A model generated the notes under the pieces. It was not told where the DNA came from. It did no database searches and worked only from the letters and a program-made list of their open reading frames with translations. The position numbers were made by a program, and so were the translations under genes. From NCBI RefSeq assembly GCF_021533195.1, contig NZ_JAJNKB010000002.1, positions 558,001 through 622,000 on the forward strand: DNA of 64,000 nt. Reading direction: 5' to 3'. Positions 1 to 8,321 of this stretch are shown piece after piece. The stretch is from Portibacter marinus. GTDB taxonomy: Bacteria; Bacteroidota; Bacteroidia; Chitinophagales; Saprospiraceae. Positions within the stretch are counted from its first letter, which is position 1. Every line of letters starts with the position of its first letter.

Positions 1-1
1 G

Positions 2-1357
2 ATCGCCGGCTTTGGAGGTGCACAAGGTTTAGCACAGTTTGTATTTTTCGATGGTGAATTCAATGCCACCACAAGTGAAATTGATCTCACTGGACCTAAA
101 TGGGTGGTATCTAAATTTGTATTCAATGATGACTCAGATGATCAGCTTTTCATGTGGATCAATCCTACAGCAGATGCTATACCTGCCGAAAACAATGCCG
201 ATTACACCTTGTCAGGCAGTTTCGAGAACGGTGTGAATTCCTTTAAGGTCGTGGCCTCAGGAGTTCAAGCCACTACAGCTAATATAGATGAATTGCGAAT
301 GGGCATTTCCTTCAGAGAAGTTTCTCCTAAATTTGGAAGTGACGATCCTAATTTGATTGCTTACGAGCCTTTTAACTACGATGCAGGTGATGAAATTGTG
401 GGTTCTGGAGGAATCAATGCTTTTTGGGATGGCACCTGGCAAAACTTTAATCCTCTTGAGGAAAATGTACAATTGATAGCTGAAAGCAGCCTTCAATATC
501 AAGATGTCGAAGAAAGTATCGGAAATAAAGCAAGAATTGAATTTGTAACTGAAGGGACAGAAGTTCATATCGACCGTCCCTTAGCTTTTCCACTGGTGGA
601 TGATGGACGAACTTATTGGTTGACTTTCTTAATGAATTCTGAAGAAACACCAGCTAGAAATAACGTAGGTAACATAACGTTGAGAAATACCAATGAGGGA
701 AACAAGCAAGGTCAGATGATTGCATTTGGTCGAATTTATGGAACAGGAAATCTTGGTGCAATAACACCTCAAAACAACAATCCTACAGCAATCGAAGACA
801 AGCCGGACGTTGGTTTAAACTGGATAGTGGTCAAAATGGTAATGAATGGTACTGAAGAGCCTGACTCTGTGTTCATGTGGGTCAATCCAGACCCTTATAC
901 GGAGCCGGATACCGCTAATGCGGATCATTTTAGAAGAACGCCATATTTAAACAACGGCATTGATGTGATTAGGATGAAAGTGGCAGGAGCTGGAGCAGAT
1001 CAGGTTCCATATAATCTGGAATTTGATGAAATTAGATTGGCCACAGAGTGGCAATCAGCAACTTTCCCATCAAATACGATTGAGCTGGATCCACAGGATG
1101 TATTTGAACTTCTAGCTTATCCTAATCCTGCACAATCAGAGATTAACATAGAATTTGAGATTAAGAAGCGAGGTTCAGTATCCATGGATCTTTATGACAA
1201 CCAGGGAAGACTGGTCCGCAACCTGGTCACGAGAAAGCTTGCAAAGGGAAAGCATTTTGTCACCGAGAATATTAGTAATCTGCAAAATGGGTTCTATTAC
1301 CTACGATTAAAGCAGGATAATCAGTCTACCTTAAGGAAAATTATCATCTTTAAGTAA
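2..1357 (+). CDS. T9SS type A sorting domain exoprotein (5' truncated)
   Basis: The reading frame is open from base 2, so this is the 3' part of a gene that begins before the window. The visible 451 residues contain two related beta-rich units: an FMWINP element near base 150 and an FMWVNP element near base 873, each followed by a segment ending in a DELR or DEIR motif. This looks like a laminin-G/concanavalin-type fold, but that assignment is inference. The last ~85 residues start with AYPNPAQSEINIEFE and end in RKIIIFK, the pattern of the T9SS type A C-terminal domain. The protein should therefore be exported across the outer membrane and either anchored or released. The following GH78 and sulfatase genes suggest a role on polysaccharide, but no catalytic motif is visible here. 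Confidence 0.8.
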   Translation: MAGFGGAQGLAQFVFFDGEFNATTSEIDLTGPKWVVSKFVFNDDSDDQLFMWINPTADAIPAENNADYTLSGSFENGVNSFKVVASGVQATTANIDELRMGISFREVSPKFGSDDPNLIAYEPFNYDAGDEIVGSGGINAFWDGTWQNFNPLEENVQLIAESSLQYQDVEESIGNKARIEFVTEGTEVHIDRPLAFPLVDDGRTYWLTFLMNSEETPARNNVGNITLRNTNEGNKQGQMIAFGRIYGTGNLGAITPQNNNPTAIEDKPDVGLNWIVVKMVMNGTEEPDSVFMWVNPDPYTEPDTANADHFRRTPYLNNGIDVIRMKVAGAGADQVPYNLEFDEIRLATEWQSATFPSNTIELDPQDVFELLAYPNPAQSEINIEFEIKKRGSVSMDLYDNQGRLVRNLVTRKLAKGKHFVTENISNLQNGFYYLRLKQDNQSTLRKIIIFK

Positions 1358-1426
1358 TCTGTCTGGCTAATATTCTAAAATAATCAGGGCATTTTCTTAG
1401 CGTAAGTTAATGCACGGAGCAAAAAT

Positions 1427-1461
1427 GAAATACCTGCAGTGTCAAACATTGCAGGTATTTC
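1427..1461. other. Perfect 12-bp inverted repeat before the GH78 gene
   Basis: GAAATACCTGCA at 1427-1438 is exactly complementary to 1450-1461, with an 11-nt loop, and ends 13 bp before the GH78 start. On the plus strand no T-tract follows. On the minus strand the stem is followed by ATTTTTG, so it would look like a terminator only in the direction with no gene. It may be a processing or attenuation hairpin between the T9SS gene and the GH78 gene. Confidence 0.55.
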
Positions 1462-1474
1462 AATATAATTTGAA

Positions 1475-3652
1475 ATGAAAAGAATAATACTGCTGTCATA
1501 CTTGATGTTTTTCCACTGGACCTTGTCCAATGCTACAGATGAAATTGAGGGAAATTGGATTACATTAGCGAATCTGGACACCACAACGAAGGCTAATTTG
1601 TGGCTAGGATTCACCAAAGAAATTGATTGGGATCGGAGCGAACCATCTGCACATATCCGTATTGCCGGAGATACTAAATTTTGGTTATGGGTGAATGAAA
1701 AGCTGATTTTGAGAGAGGGTGGACTCAAATGGGGCCCTTCTAGAGATTCCTACTACATAGATACCATTAGCCTCGATAATTATCTCTCAGAAGGGAAAAA
1801 TAAGATAAGCATTGCATTGTGGCATTTTGGGAAGGACGGTTTTGCACATAAGAATAGTGGTATAGCAGCCCTTAAGATCGATAGCGATCATTTTGATTTC
1901 GTAACCAACGAATCTTGGGAAGTAGGTAAAATAGAATGTTTCACCGATCAACATGAAGGTCCTAAGCCGAATTGGCGATTGGCGGAATCAAATATTGTAT
2001 TCGATGCCAGAATAGGAGAAGAGGTTGACAACCCTTCTAATGAAGTTTTCTGGGGATGTTCCAATAATTTGTATTCTAAAAGTGTAATTGTGGATTTCCC
2101 ATATCATGTAGCAATGACAAGACCCATTCCCCAATGGAAGGATTATGGGTTGAAGTCCTATAATTCCAAATTAAGCTTTCCTTTTGTGAGTGCAGGTGAT
2201 ACCATTGTCATGCCACTTCCCTATAATATGCAAGTGACGCCACATATGCAGATCGAATCAGAGGGTGGAGATGTTATTGACATTAGGACCGATAATTATA
2301 AAGGCGGTAGTGAATTCAATGTTCGCACGATTTATACGACGAAACAGGGTATACAAGCCTTTGAGACTCCTGGGTGGATGAACGGTCATTATGTACGCTA
2401 TCATTTTCCTAAGGGTGTAATCATTCACTCACTTCAATATCGAGAGACTGGATATCAGACTGAATTTAGCGGTGGGTTTCAATGCACCGATACCTTTATA
2501 AATACTCTGTGGCAAAAATCGGCAAGGACATTATACATCACCATGAGGGACAATTTTATGGATTGTCCTGATCGTGAAAGGGCTCAATGGTGGGGAGACG
2601 CTGTCATCCAGTCCGGTCAATGCAGTTATGCATTTGATAGACGAAGTGATCTATTGACAAAGAAAGCCATACTGGAATTGGTCAATTGGCAAAATAGTGA
2701 TTACACACTTTTCTCTCCTATACCTGCCGGGAATTGGGATCAAGAGCTTCCCACTCAAATGCTGGCAAGTGTCGGTTACTATGGATTTTGGAACTATTAC
2801 ATGCATACGGGTGACCTAGAGACGATTCGAAAGGTTTATCCTCATGTGGTAGACTATTTATCGCTTTGGAAAGTGAATGACTATGGTTTGGTGATTAATC
2901 GGCAAGGAGGATGGACCTGGGGCGACTGGGGAAATCACAAGGACATGGATCTAATCTTTAATGGCTGGTATTACTTAGCTTTGAAAGGGCAAGCATTGAT
3001 GGCTGAGGCGCTTGGCAAGCAAGTAGAACATATTGGAGTTAAGAAAAAAATGGAAGCGTTAAAACATAATTTTAATCAGCAATTCTGGAATGGGGAAGTA
3101 TACCGATCTCCCGATTATGATGGAGAAACAGATGAAAGAGGACAGGCCTTGGCTGTAATATCCGGAATTGCTCCGGAACAATATTATGGTGCACTCACTA
3201 AAACCATAATGGCAGGGGAGCATTGTAGTCCTTACTTCGAAAAATATGTCTATGAAGCGCTTATGCAAATGGGGCAGGAAATGTTGATGTTTGGTCGTAT
3301 GAAAAGAAGATATCAAAAAATGGTTGAAAGTCCGATTACAACCTTATGGGAAGGATGGCAAGTGGGTAGCGCCACCTGGGGTGGAGGAACCTATAACCAC
3401 AGTTGGAGTGGCGGACCGCTGACTATTTTAAGCCAATATGTCGTTGGGATTCAACCACTTGAACCTGGATACTCGGTCATTGAGATCAAACCAAAACTAG
3501 GACCTCTCAAAAAGGCCAACGCTCGAGTCATGTCACCACTTGGATTAGTGTCCGTTCAGGTTGAGCGAACGGATAAAGGTTACGCTATAGATTATGATGT
3601 TCCTGAAGGGATGAAAGTCAAAATCAGTGACGCAAAAGCTACTCAAAAATGA
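1475..3652 (+). CDS. GH78 alpha-L-rhamnosidase, exported
   Basis: This 725-residue protein starts with a Sec signal peptide ending about SNA at residue 21. It then has N-terminal beta-sandwich domains and a six-hairpin (alpha/alpha)6 catalytic domain. The motif DCPDRERAQWWGD at residues 363-375 is the family 78 acidic cluster. The spacing D363/E368/D375 matches that described for characterised GH78 enzymes, and TLWEGW supplies the second conserved Glu at E626. The C-terminal beta-sandwich begins around VVGIQPLEPGY. It should hydrolyse terminal alpha-L-rhamnose from a glycan in the periplasm or at the surface. The stop codon overlaps the start of the sulfatase gene (ATGA at 3649-3652), so the two are translationally coupled, which points to a sulfated rhamnose-containing substrate. 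Substrate specificity is inferred. Confidence 0.88.
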   Translation: MKRIILLSYLMFFHWTLSNATDEIEGNWITLANLDTTTKANLWLGFTKEIDWDRSEPSAHIRIAGDTKFWLWVNEKLILREGGLKWGPSRDSYYIDTISLDNYLSEGKNKISIALWHFGKDGFAHKNSGIAALKIDSDHFDFVTNESWEVGKIECFTDQHEGPKPNWRLAESNIVFDARIGEEVDNPSNEVFWGCSNNLYSKSVIVDFPYHVAMTRPIPQWKDYGLKSYNSKLSFPFVSAGDTIVMPLPYNMQVTPHMQIESEGGDVIDIRTDNYKGGSEFNVRTIYTTKQGIQAFETPGWMNGHYVRYHFPKGVIIHSLQYRETGYQTEFSGGFQCTDTFINTLWQKSARTLYITMRDNFMDCPDRERAQWWGDAVIQSGQCSYAFDRRSDLLTKKAILELVNWQNSDYTLFSPIPAGNWDQELPTQMLASVGYYGFWNYYMHTGDLETIRKVYPHVVDYLSLWKVNDYGLVINRQGGWTWGDWGNHKDMDLIFNGWYYLALKGQALMAEALGKQVEHIGVKKKMEALKHNFNQQFWNGEVYRSPDYDGETDERGQALAVISGIAPEQYYGALTKTIMAGEHCSPYFEKYVYEALMQMGQEMLMFGRMKRRYQKMVESPITTLWEGWQVGSATWGGGTYNHSWSGGPLTILSQYVVGIQPLEPGYSVIEIKPKLGPLKKANARVMSPLGLVSVQVERTDKGYAIDYDVPEGMKVKISDAKATQK

Positions 3653-5040
3653 GATGGATACTCATAATCTGCCTTTTTACAAACATGTATTCTTGCCTTC
3701 CTAAAGAATCTCCTACGGCACCACCCAATATCATATTCCTACTTTCTGATGATCAAAGATGGGACATGGTGGGTATCAATGGAAATGAAGTTATTCAGAC
3801 ACCAAATCTTGATAACCTTGCTAGAAAAGGAGCCAATTTTGTAAACCATTACGTCACTACTTCGATTTGTTCTGTCTCCAGGGCAAGTATTCTAAGCGGA
3901 CAATACGGAAGTAGACACCAGCTTTGGGGTTTCGGTCAGGGTTTTGATAAGGAGGCATTTGACAATACTTATCCAATGATTTTGAAGCGCAATGGTTACT
4001 TTACAGGCTTTATTGGGAAATATGGTGTAGGTTCAATTCTACTCCCTTCTGCGCATTTCGACTACTGGAATGGATTTGGTGGCCAGGGAAATTACAGCCA
4101 GATCAATGAGGATGGAACACCTATCCATTTGACCCAGAAAATCGGAAACCAAGTGATCGACTTTATTCAACGTGTTCCAAACGATCAGCCCTTTTGTCTA
4201 TCTGTAAGTTTCAAGGCTCCTCACGTTCAGGATGGAGCACCTATCAGCAGGATCTTTCCTTATGACCTGGAATATCAATCGATGTATACTGAAGTAGTTT
4301 GGGAAAAACCTTTAACAGCAGCTCCCGAATATTTTGACCACTTTAACGGAGACGGATTTGGCCAGAATAATGTGGCCAGACAGCGCTATAGAAGAAGATT
4401 TGACACTGAAGAAAGATATGACCGCTCACTTGAAGGTTACTATCGACTGGTTCACGGAATAGATGTGCAACTGGGTCGAATGATTAAAGAATTAGAGATT
4501 GCTGGTCTAGCAGACAATACCATCATAATTTACACCAGTGATAACGGCTTCTATCTGGGTGAATATGGTTTTGCTGGCAAATGGTATGGAAGTGAACCCT
4601 CTATCAGAACACCATTAATCATTCATGATCCGAGAATGGCGGCTGTTGGAGAAGTAGAAGGTATTTCTCTTAATATCGATCTTGCTCCAACCATCCTTAA
4701 TTATGCTGGTATTACTGCTCCTGCCAATTATCAGGGACAGACTCTTTTGCCGTTAATTACAGGAGAAAGCGGCGAAATCAGATCGTCATTCTTATATGAA
4801 CACCTTTGGCCTTTAACACCAGGTTACGTCATTCCAAGTACAGAGGGTGTGGTCACCAAGACGCAAAAATACATGAGATACTTTCCGGGATTGAGTCCGG
4901 ATAATGTCGTCTTTGAAGAATTCTACGATCTGGTCAAGGATCACCATGAAACTCGTAACCTCATCTCTGACCCCGACTATGAGTCAGAAAGAAATGAATT
5001 GAAAGAACTGCTGGAAAAATACAAAGTGGAAGTGAAATAA
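3649..5040 (+). CDS. Sulfatase, S1 family lipoprotein, atypical FGly motif
   Basis: The 463-residue protein has a lipoprotein signal with Cys16 (NMYSC). The alkaline-phosphatase-fold sulfatase domain begins with NIIFLLSDDQRWD, where D34/D35 are metal ligands. The maturation motif is C74-S-V-S-R78 followed by ASILSG. The usual consensus is C/S-x-P/A-x-R, so Val76 in the third position is atypical. TSDNG and a GKW segment further on match the family's metal and substrate site. It should remove sulfate esters from a sugar, and overlap with the GH78 gene suggests sulfated rhamnose. Whether Cys74 is converted to formylglycine depends on an anaerobic or aerobic maturase encoded outside the window. 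Confidence 0.88.
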   Translation: MRWILIICLFTNMYSCLPKESPTAPPNIIFLLSDDQRWDMVGINGNEVIQTPNLDNLARKGANFVNHYVTTSICSVSRASILSGQYGSRHQLWGFGQGFDKEAFDNTYPMILKRNGYFTGFIGKYGVGSILLPSAHFDYWNGFGGQGNYSQINEDGTPIHLTQKIGNQVIDFIQRVPNDQPFCLSVSFKAPHVQDGAPISRIFPYDLEYQSMYTEVVWEKPLTAAPEYFDHFNGDGFGQNNVARQRYRRRFDTEERYDRSLEGYYRLVHGIDVQLGRMIKELEIAGLADNTIIIYTSDNGFYLGEYGFAGKWYGSEPSIRTPLIIHDPRMAAVGEVEGISLNIDLAPTILNYAGITAPANYQGQTLLPLITGESGEIRSSFLYEHLWPLTPGYVIPSTEGVVTKTQKYMRYFPGLSPDNVVFEEFYDLVKDHHETRNLISDPDYESERNELKELLEKYKVEVK

Positions 5041-5077
5041 AAAAGAAGCACCCAGCACTTCAAAAACCGGATGCTTC
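5036..5077 (-). terminator. Intrinsic terminator of the SulP gene
   Basis: GAAGCA at 5045-5050 pairs with TGCTTC at 5072-5077, with a further CC:GG pair inside. On the minus strand the stem is followed by a run of six T, then ATT (5044 down to 5036), reaching the stop codon of the convergent sulfatase gene. It suits transcription arriving from the SulP gene. Confidence 0.6.
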
Positions 5078-5090
5078 ACAATCTAAACTT

Positions 5091-6671
5091 CTAACTTGCT
5101 TTTCTTAATTTGAAAAACTCAATATAACTGTCAGGGTTCTCTACGTTACCTCTTTCAGAAATCAAGTAAATCGAAATATTTCTTGCCTTAGCTTTTTGAG
5201 CAAAATTTTCAAGTATTTCAATGATGTCATGGTCCAGGTATCTAGTTTTCCTGACATCTAATTCTAAGTAAGAATTTTCTGGAAGCGCTTCCAGCTCTTT
5301 TAGGATGGCTCCTTTATTTATAAATGTAACTTCCTCAGCTAGGGTCATCTTAAACTTTGTCTGACCATTACTCTTATCTTCAATATGAAGAAAATGCGAA
5401 TTCTGATAACTTTTCAACAGTATGACTGCAATTCCCACTAGCAATCCAAGGCCTATTCCTACCAGTAAATCTGTAAATATAATACCTACAACCGTCGTAA
5501 TGAACGGTGCAAACTGTTTCCAACCTTGTTGGTAAATAGTTTTGAAAAGTCCGGGCTTCGCCAACTTGAATCCGACGATTAAAAGTACCGCAGCAAGCAC
5601 AGACAATGGAATCATATTCAATATATTTGGAATTAAAATCACGGAGATCAATAGGAAGAATCCATGAATGATCGCTGATTTTTTGGTCTTACCTCCGGAT
5701 TGGATATTGGCTGAACTACGAACGATGACTTGTGTTATAGGTAATCCTCCTATCATTCCCGAAATAACATTTCCCGTGCCTTGCGCTAATAATTCTCGAT
5801 TCGTAGGGGTAACCCTTTTTTCGGGATCTAATTTGTCAGTGGCTTCAACACATAGTAAGGTTTCCAAACTTGCAACCAATGCAATTGTAAAAGCCGTTAC
5901 CCAAATGGCAGGATTGGTTATCTGTGAAAAATTTGGTGTGCTGAATTGACCAATAAAAGAATCGAAATCTGAAGGAACTGGTACGCTAACCAGGTGCTCA
6001 TTGCTGATGCCAAATTTTTCACTTCCCTGTGTTATTAGGAAGTAAATGATTCCTACTGCAACGGCGACCAGAGGACCTTGCACGATCGTGAAAAACTTAT
6101 GTTTTTTAGAAAGCACTTTTTCCCACAGGAGTAAGATGCCCAGACCAATAAACGCTATAATTGTGGCACCAATGCTAATGTTTCCAATAAGATTGAATAT
6201 TTCTGAAAAAGTGTTGGCTCCATCGACCTGAAAAAAGGCAAAGTCACCCTCAGGATCTTCATCGTAGCCGAAAAAGTGGGGAATTTGCTTAAGAATGATG
6301 ATAATACCAATACCGGTAAGCATCCCCTTAATCACTGATGAAGGAAAGTAGTATCCGATTATTCCAGCTCTTAAAATTCCAAAGCCAATTTGAATAATAC
6401 CACCTAAAACTACCGCTAATAGAAAGTTTTCCCAACTTCCCAGCGTAGCAATGGCGGATAAAACGATGGCTGCAAGCCCTGCGGCAGGTCCACTGACCCC
6501 GATTTGAGACCCACTCAATATACCGACAATGATTCCACCTACGATACCGGCAATCAGTCCGGAGAACAAAGGTGCACCACTCGCAAGTGCAATTCCGAGA
6601 CATAATGGAAGTGCGACAAAAAATACTACGATACTAGCAGGTATATCGTTTTTAAGTGTATGAAGTTTCAT
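5091..6671 (-). CDS. SulP family inorganic anion transporter
   Basis: This is a 526-residue polytopic membrane protein. The N-terminal ~420 residues are almost entirely hydrophobic helices, with the family signature PITQVIVRSSANIQSGGKTK following GGL. The last ~110 residues form a cytoplasmic STAS domain containing LELDVRKTRYLDHD. SulP proteins carry sulfate, bicarbonate or other anions, often with sodium. The N-terminus starts directly at MKLHTLKNDIPASIVVFFVALPLCLGIALASG, consistent with full length. It lies 159 bp downstream of the small exported protein gene on the same strand and may be cotranscribed with it, under the palindrome-bearing promoter shared with the TetR-type regulator. The exact anion cannot be read from sequence. 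Confidence 0.9.
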   Translation of the reverse strand: MKLHTLKNDIPASIVVFFVALPLCLGIALASGAPLFSGLIAGIVGGIIVGILSGSQIGVSGPAAGLAAIVLSAIATLGSWENFLLAVVLGGIIQIGFGILRAGIIGYYFPSSVIKGMLTGIGIIIILKQIPHFFGYDEDPEGDFAFFQVDGANTFSEIFNLIGNISIGATIIAFIGLGILLLWEKVLSKKHKFFTIVQGPLVAVAVGIIYFLITQGSEKFGISNEHLVSVPVPSDFDSFIGQFSTPNFSQITNPAIWVTAFTIALVASLETLLCVEATDKLDPEKRVTPTNRELLAQGTGNVISGMIGGLPITQVIVRSSANIQSGGKTKKSAIIHGFFLLISVILIPNILNMIPLSVLAAVLLIVGFKLAKPGLFKTIYQQGWKQFAPFITTVVGIIFTDLLVGIGLGLLVGIAVILLKSYQNSHFLHIEDKSNGQTKFKMTLAEEVTFINKGAILKELEALPENSYLELDVRKTRYLDHDIIEILENFAQKAKARNISIYLISERGNVENPDSYIEFFKLRKAS

Positions 6672-6830
6672 GAAAGTAAAATTTTAAGTTTAGAAATTTA
6701 GATGACCTAATAGATCTGCTTTCATTTTTGCAGACATAGGTTTTTATATGGAAAAAGATTGGTCGAGTAATCATAATCTCACCATAAGGCAAGAGTTGTC
6801 TAGCTGACCAAATCGATAAAATAGAATCTT

Positions 6831-7127
6831 CTATGCTTCGGGAGGAGGGCTATGAATTTCCTGGTAAGGAGTATTCAACTTTTCGCCATTTTCGATCAAT
6901 GCATAAAGTGCTGAATGCATTTCTGAATGATTCAGAAGGAAATGATTACCAACGCGATATTTTGATTCTTTCTTGCCGTCTATCTCCTTCTCTTGTTCTG
7001 ATTCTGTCTCGTTTTCGCAAGTTGTATCCATCAAACTTACAGTCTCACCATCGAAGAAAATAATGCCAGAAACTACATCGCTAAAAGCAATAGAAAGGAC
7101 AAGTAGGATGACACTTAAAATTCGCAT
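6831..7127 (-). CDS. Small exported protein of unknown function
   Basis: This 98-residue protein starts at the ATG at 7127; the longer frame to 7142 would need GTG. Residues 1-25 are a hydrophobic signal or anchor, followed by an acidic and lysine-rich middle (ENETESEQEKEIDGKKE) and a C-terminus ending HSPPPEA. Short exported proteins with this kind of proline-rich end occur next to transporters in Bacteroidota, but I know of no assigned function. It lies between the SulP gene and the TetR palindrome, so it is probably the first gene of the SulP transcript. A candidate minus-strand -7 element TATCTTTA at 7163-7156 precedes it. Confidence 0.6.
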   Translation of the reverse strand: MRILSVILLVLSIAFSDVVSGIIFFDGETVSLMDTTCENETESEQEKEIDGKKESKYRVGNHFLLNHSEMHSALYALIENGEKLNTPYQEIHSPPPEA

Positions 7128-7171
7128 TGTTTTGTTCTCCACATCTTTGTGAATGTAAAGATAACATACAA

Positions 7172-7186
7172 GACAGTAATACTGTC
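7172..7186. promoter_or_regulatory. Perfect 15-bp palindrome, likely TetR operator
   Basis: GACAGTA-A-TACTGTC reads identically on both strands. It sits in the 120-bp gap between the divergent small protein and TetR-type genes. It covers the expected -33 position of the minus-strand promoter and lies just before the plus-strand -33 element. A second, looser copy (CAGTA-TAT-TACTG) is at 7313-7325 inside the regulator gene. Symmetry and position are those of a TetR-family operator; binding itself is inference. Confidence 0.6.
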
Positions 7187-7190
7187 ATAA

Positions 7191-7217
7191 TTGTTCACTA
7201 CATTAACAATAAATTTG
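7191..7217 (+). promoter_or_regulatory. Candidate promoter of the TetR-type gene
   Basis: TTG at 7191-7193 and TAAATTTG at 7210-7217 match the Bacteroidota -33 and -7 (TAnnTTTG) elements, with a 16-bp interval that is slightly short. The start of transcription would be near 7225, which supports the ATG at 7248 over the upstream in-frame starts at 7191 and 7224. Confidence 0.5.
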
Positions 7218-7247
7218 CAATTAATGATTTGCGGAATCAAATTTGAG

Positions 7248-7904
7248 ATGAATAACTCCCTGTTTATTAGAGATCCGCAAGATACTGACCTGGGCAAGAA
7301 AATTTTACAGTACAGTATATTACTGATTGATGAAATTGGTTTCGAAGCCTTTACTTTTAAGAAGTTGGCCCATAGAATTGACTCTGTGGAAAAATCGATT
7401 TATCGATATTTCGAAAATAAACATTACTTATTGCTATTTCTTACCTCGTGGTACTGGGAATGGGTTTACTATTTGATCAATGTCAATGTGAAAAATATTG
7501 AAGATCCACGAAACAGATTACAAGTAGCCATCAAAAAAATGGTGCATGCAACTTCGGAAAATGTAGATACACAATATATTAACGAGAACGTATTACATAA
7601 ATTGGTGATCAATGAAAGTGCAAAGGCTTATCATACTTTTCATGTGGACACTGAAAACCAAGCAGGGTTATTTTGGTCTTACAAAAAGTTGATCATCATG
7701 ATTTCAGAAATCATCTGTGAGATTGATCCTGATTTTCCGTATGCTAAGAGTCTGGCCAGTAACCTTTTTGAAATGTCTAATACCCAAATTTACTTTGCGC
7801 AGCACTTACCCAGGCTAACCAGTCTGCACAGCGATCCCGTGGATGATAATGAGTTAATCGAAATGTTAAGCTTCTTTGCTGAAAAACTCTTGCGAAAAGC
7901 TTAA
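7248..7904 (+). CDS. TetR/AcrR family transcriptional regulator
   Basis: This is a 218-residue protein using the ATG at 7248. Residues ~12-60 form the TetR DNA-binding domain: helix ILQYSILLIDEIGFEAFT, then helix-turn-helix FKKLAHRIDSVEKSIYRYF and the usual continuation ENKHYLLLFL. The rest is helical and has the length expected for the ligand-binding/dimer domain. It is divergent from the small protein and SulP genes, with a perfect palindrome between, so it most likely represses that pair and perhaps itself. The effector is unknown. A VOC-fold gene follows in the opposite orientation with an 8-bp gap. Confidence 0.85.
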   Translation: MNNSLFIRDPQDTDLGKKILQYSILLIDEIGFEAFTFKKLAHRIDSVEKSIYRYFENKHYLLLFLTSWYWEWVYYLINVNVKNIEDPRNRLQVAIKKMVHATSENVDTQYINENVLHKLVINESAKAYHTFHVDTENQAGLFWSYKKLIIMISEIICEIDPDFPYAKSLASNLFEMSNTQIYFAQHLPRLTSLHSDPVDDNELIEMLSFFAEKLLRKA

Positions 7905-7912
7905 CTAAAAAT

Positions 7913-8284
7913 TTAAACATGTTGGTCCACCAGGATGACATTGCCATCCGGATCTTTGAACATGATACTTCCTGGTCCGTTAGTCGATTCGTCAATCTCT
8001 TGGTCTAAGGCTATGTCGGCGTTTTTTAAAGTCTTTTGAATATCTCTGACATCATTAAAATCATCAATAGGCTTCGCATTATGGTCCCAGCCTGGATTAA
8101 AGGTCAGGATATTCCCTTCAAACATGCCCTGGAAAAGACCTATTAAAGATTCCCCATTTTTCATGATGAGGTAGCCTCTGGAAATATCTCCTCCGAAAAC
8201 ATGGAAACCCAAAGTTTCGTAGAATTTTTGAGAGGTATGGAGATCCTTTACACTTAAACTGATAGAAAATGCGCCTAATTTCAT
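7913..8284 (-). CDS. VOC superfamily (glyoxalase-like) protein
   Basis: This 123-residue protein has the paired beta-alpha-beta-beta-beta units of the vicinal-oxygen-chelate fold. It begins LGAFSISLSVKDLHTSQKFYETLGF and ends FKDPDGNVILVDQH. The latter carries the common DPDGN motif and the near-terminal ligand position. Members of this group include glyoxalases, dioxygenases and antibiotic-binding proteins, and function cannot be assigned from this sequence. It is convergent with the TetR-type gene and 37 bp upstream of (on the same strand as) the esterase gene, with which it may form a short operon; the esterase would be transcribed first. Confidence 0.8.
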   Translation of the reverse strand: MKLGAFSISLSVKDLHTSQKFYETLGFHVFGGDISRGYLIMKNGESLIGLFQGMFEGNILTFNPGWDHNAKPIDDFNDVRDIQKTLKNADIALDQEIDESTNGPGSIMFKDPDGNVILVDQHV

Positions 8285-8321
8285 TGGATTTAAAATTTAA
8301 CCCTATAAAAATACTATTTTT

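Noticed and set aside
5808-5820. GGTAACCC inside the SulP gene as a third copy of the CHAT-locus element
   Set aside because: It lies within coding sequence and lacks GATATA at the right spacing.
6328-6603. Overlapping alternative frame inside the SulP gene
   Set aside because: It is a shadow of the SulP frame with improbable Cys/Trp/Arg-rich composition.
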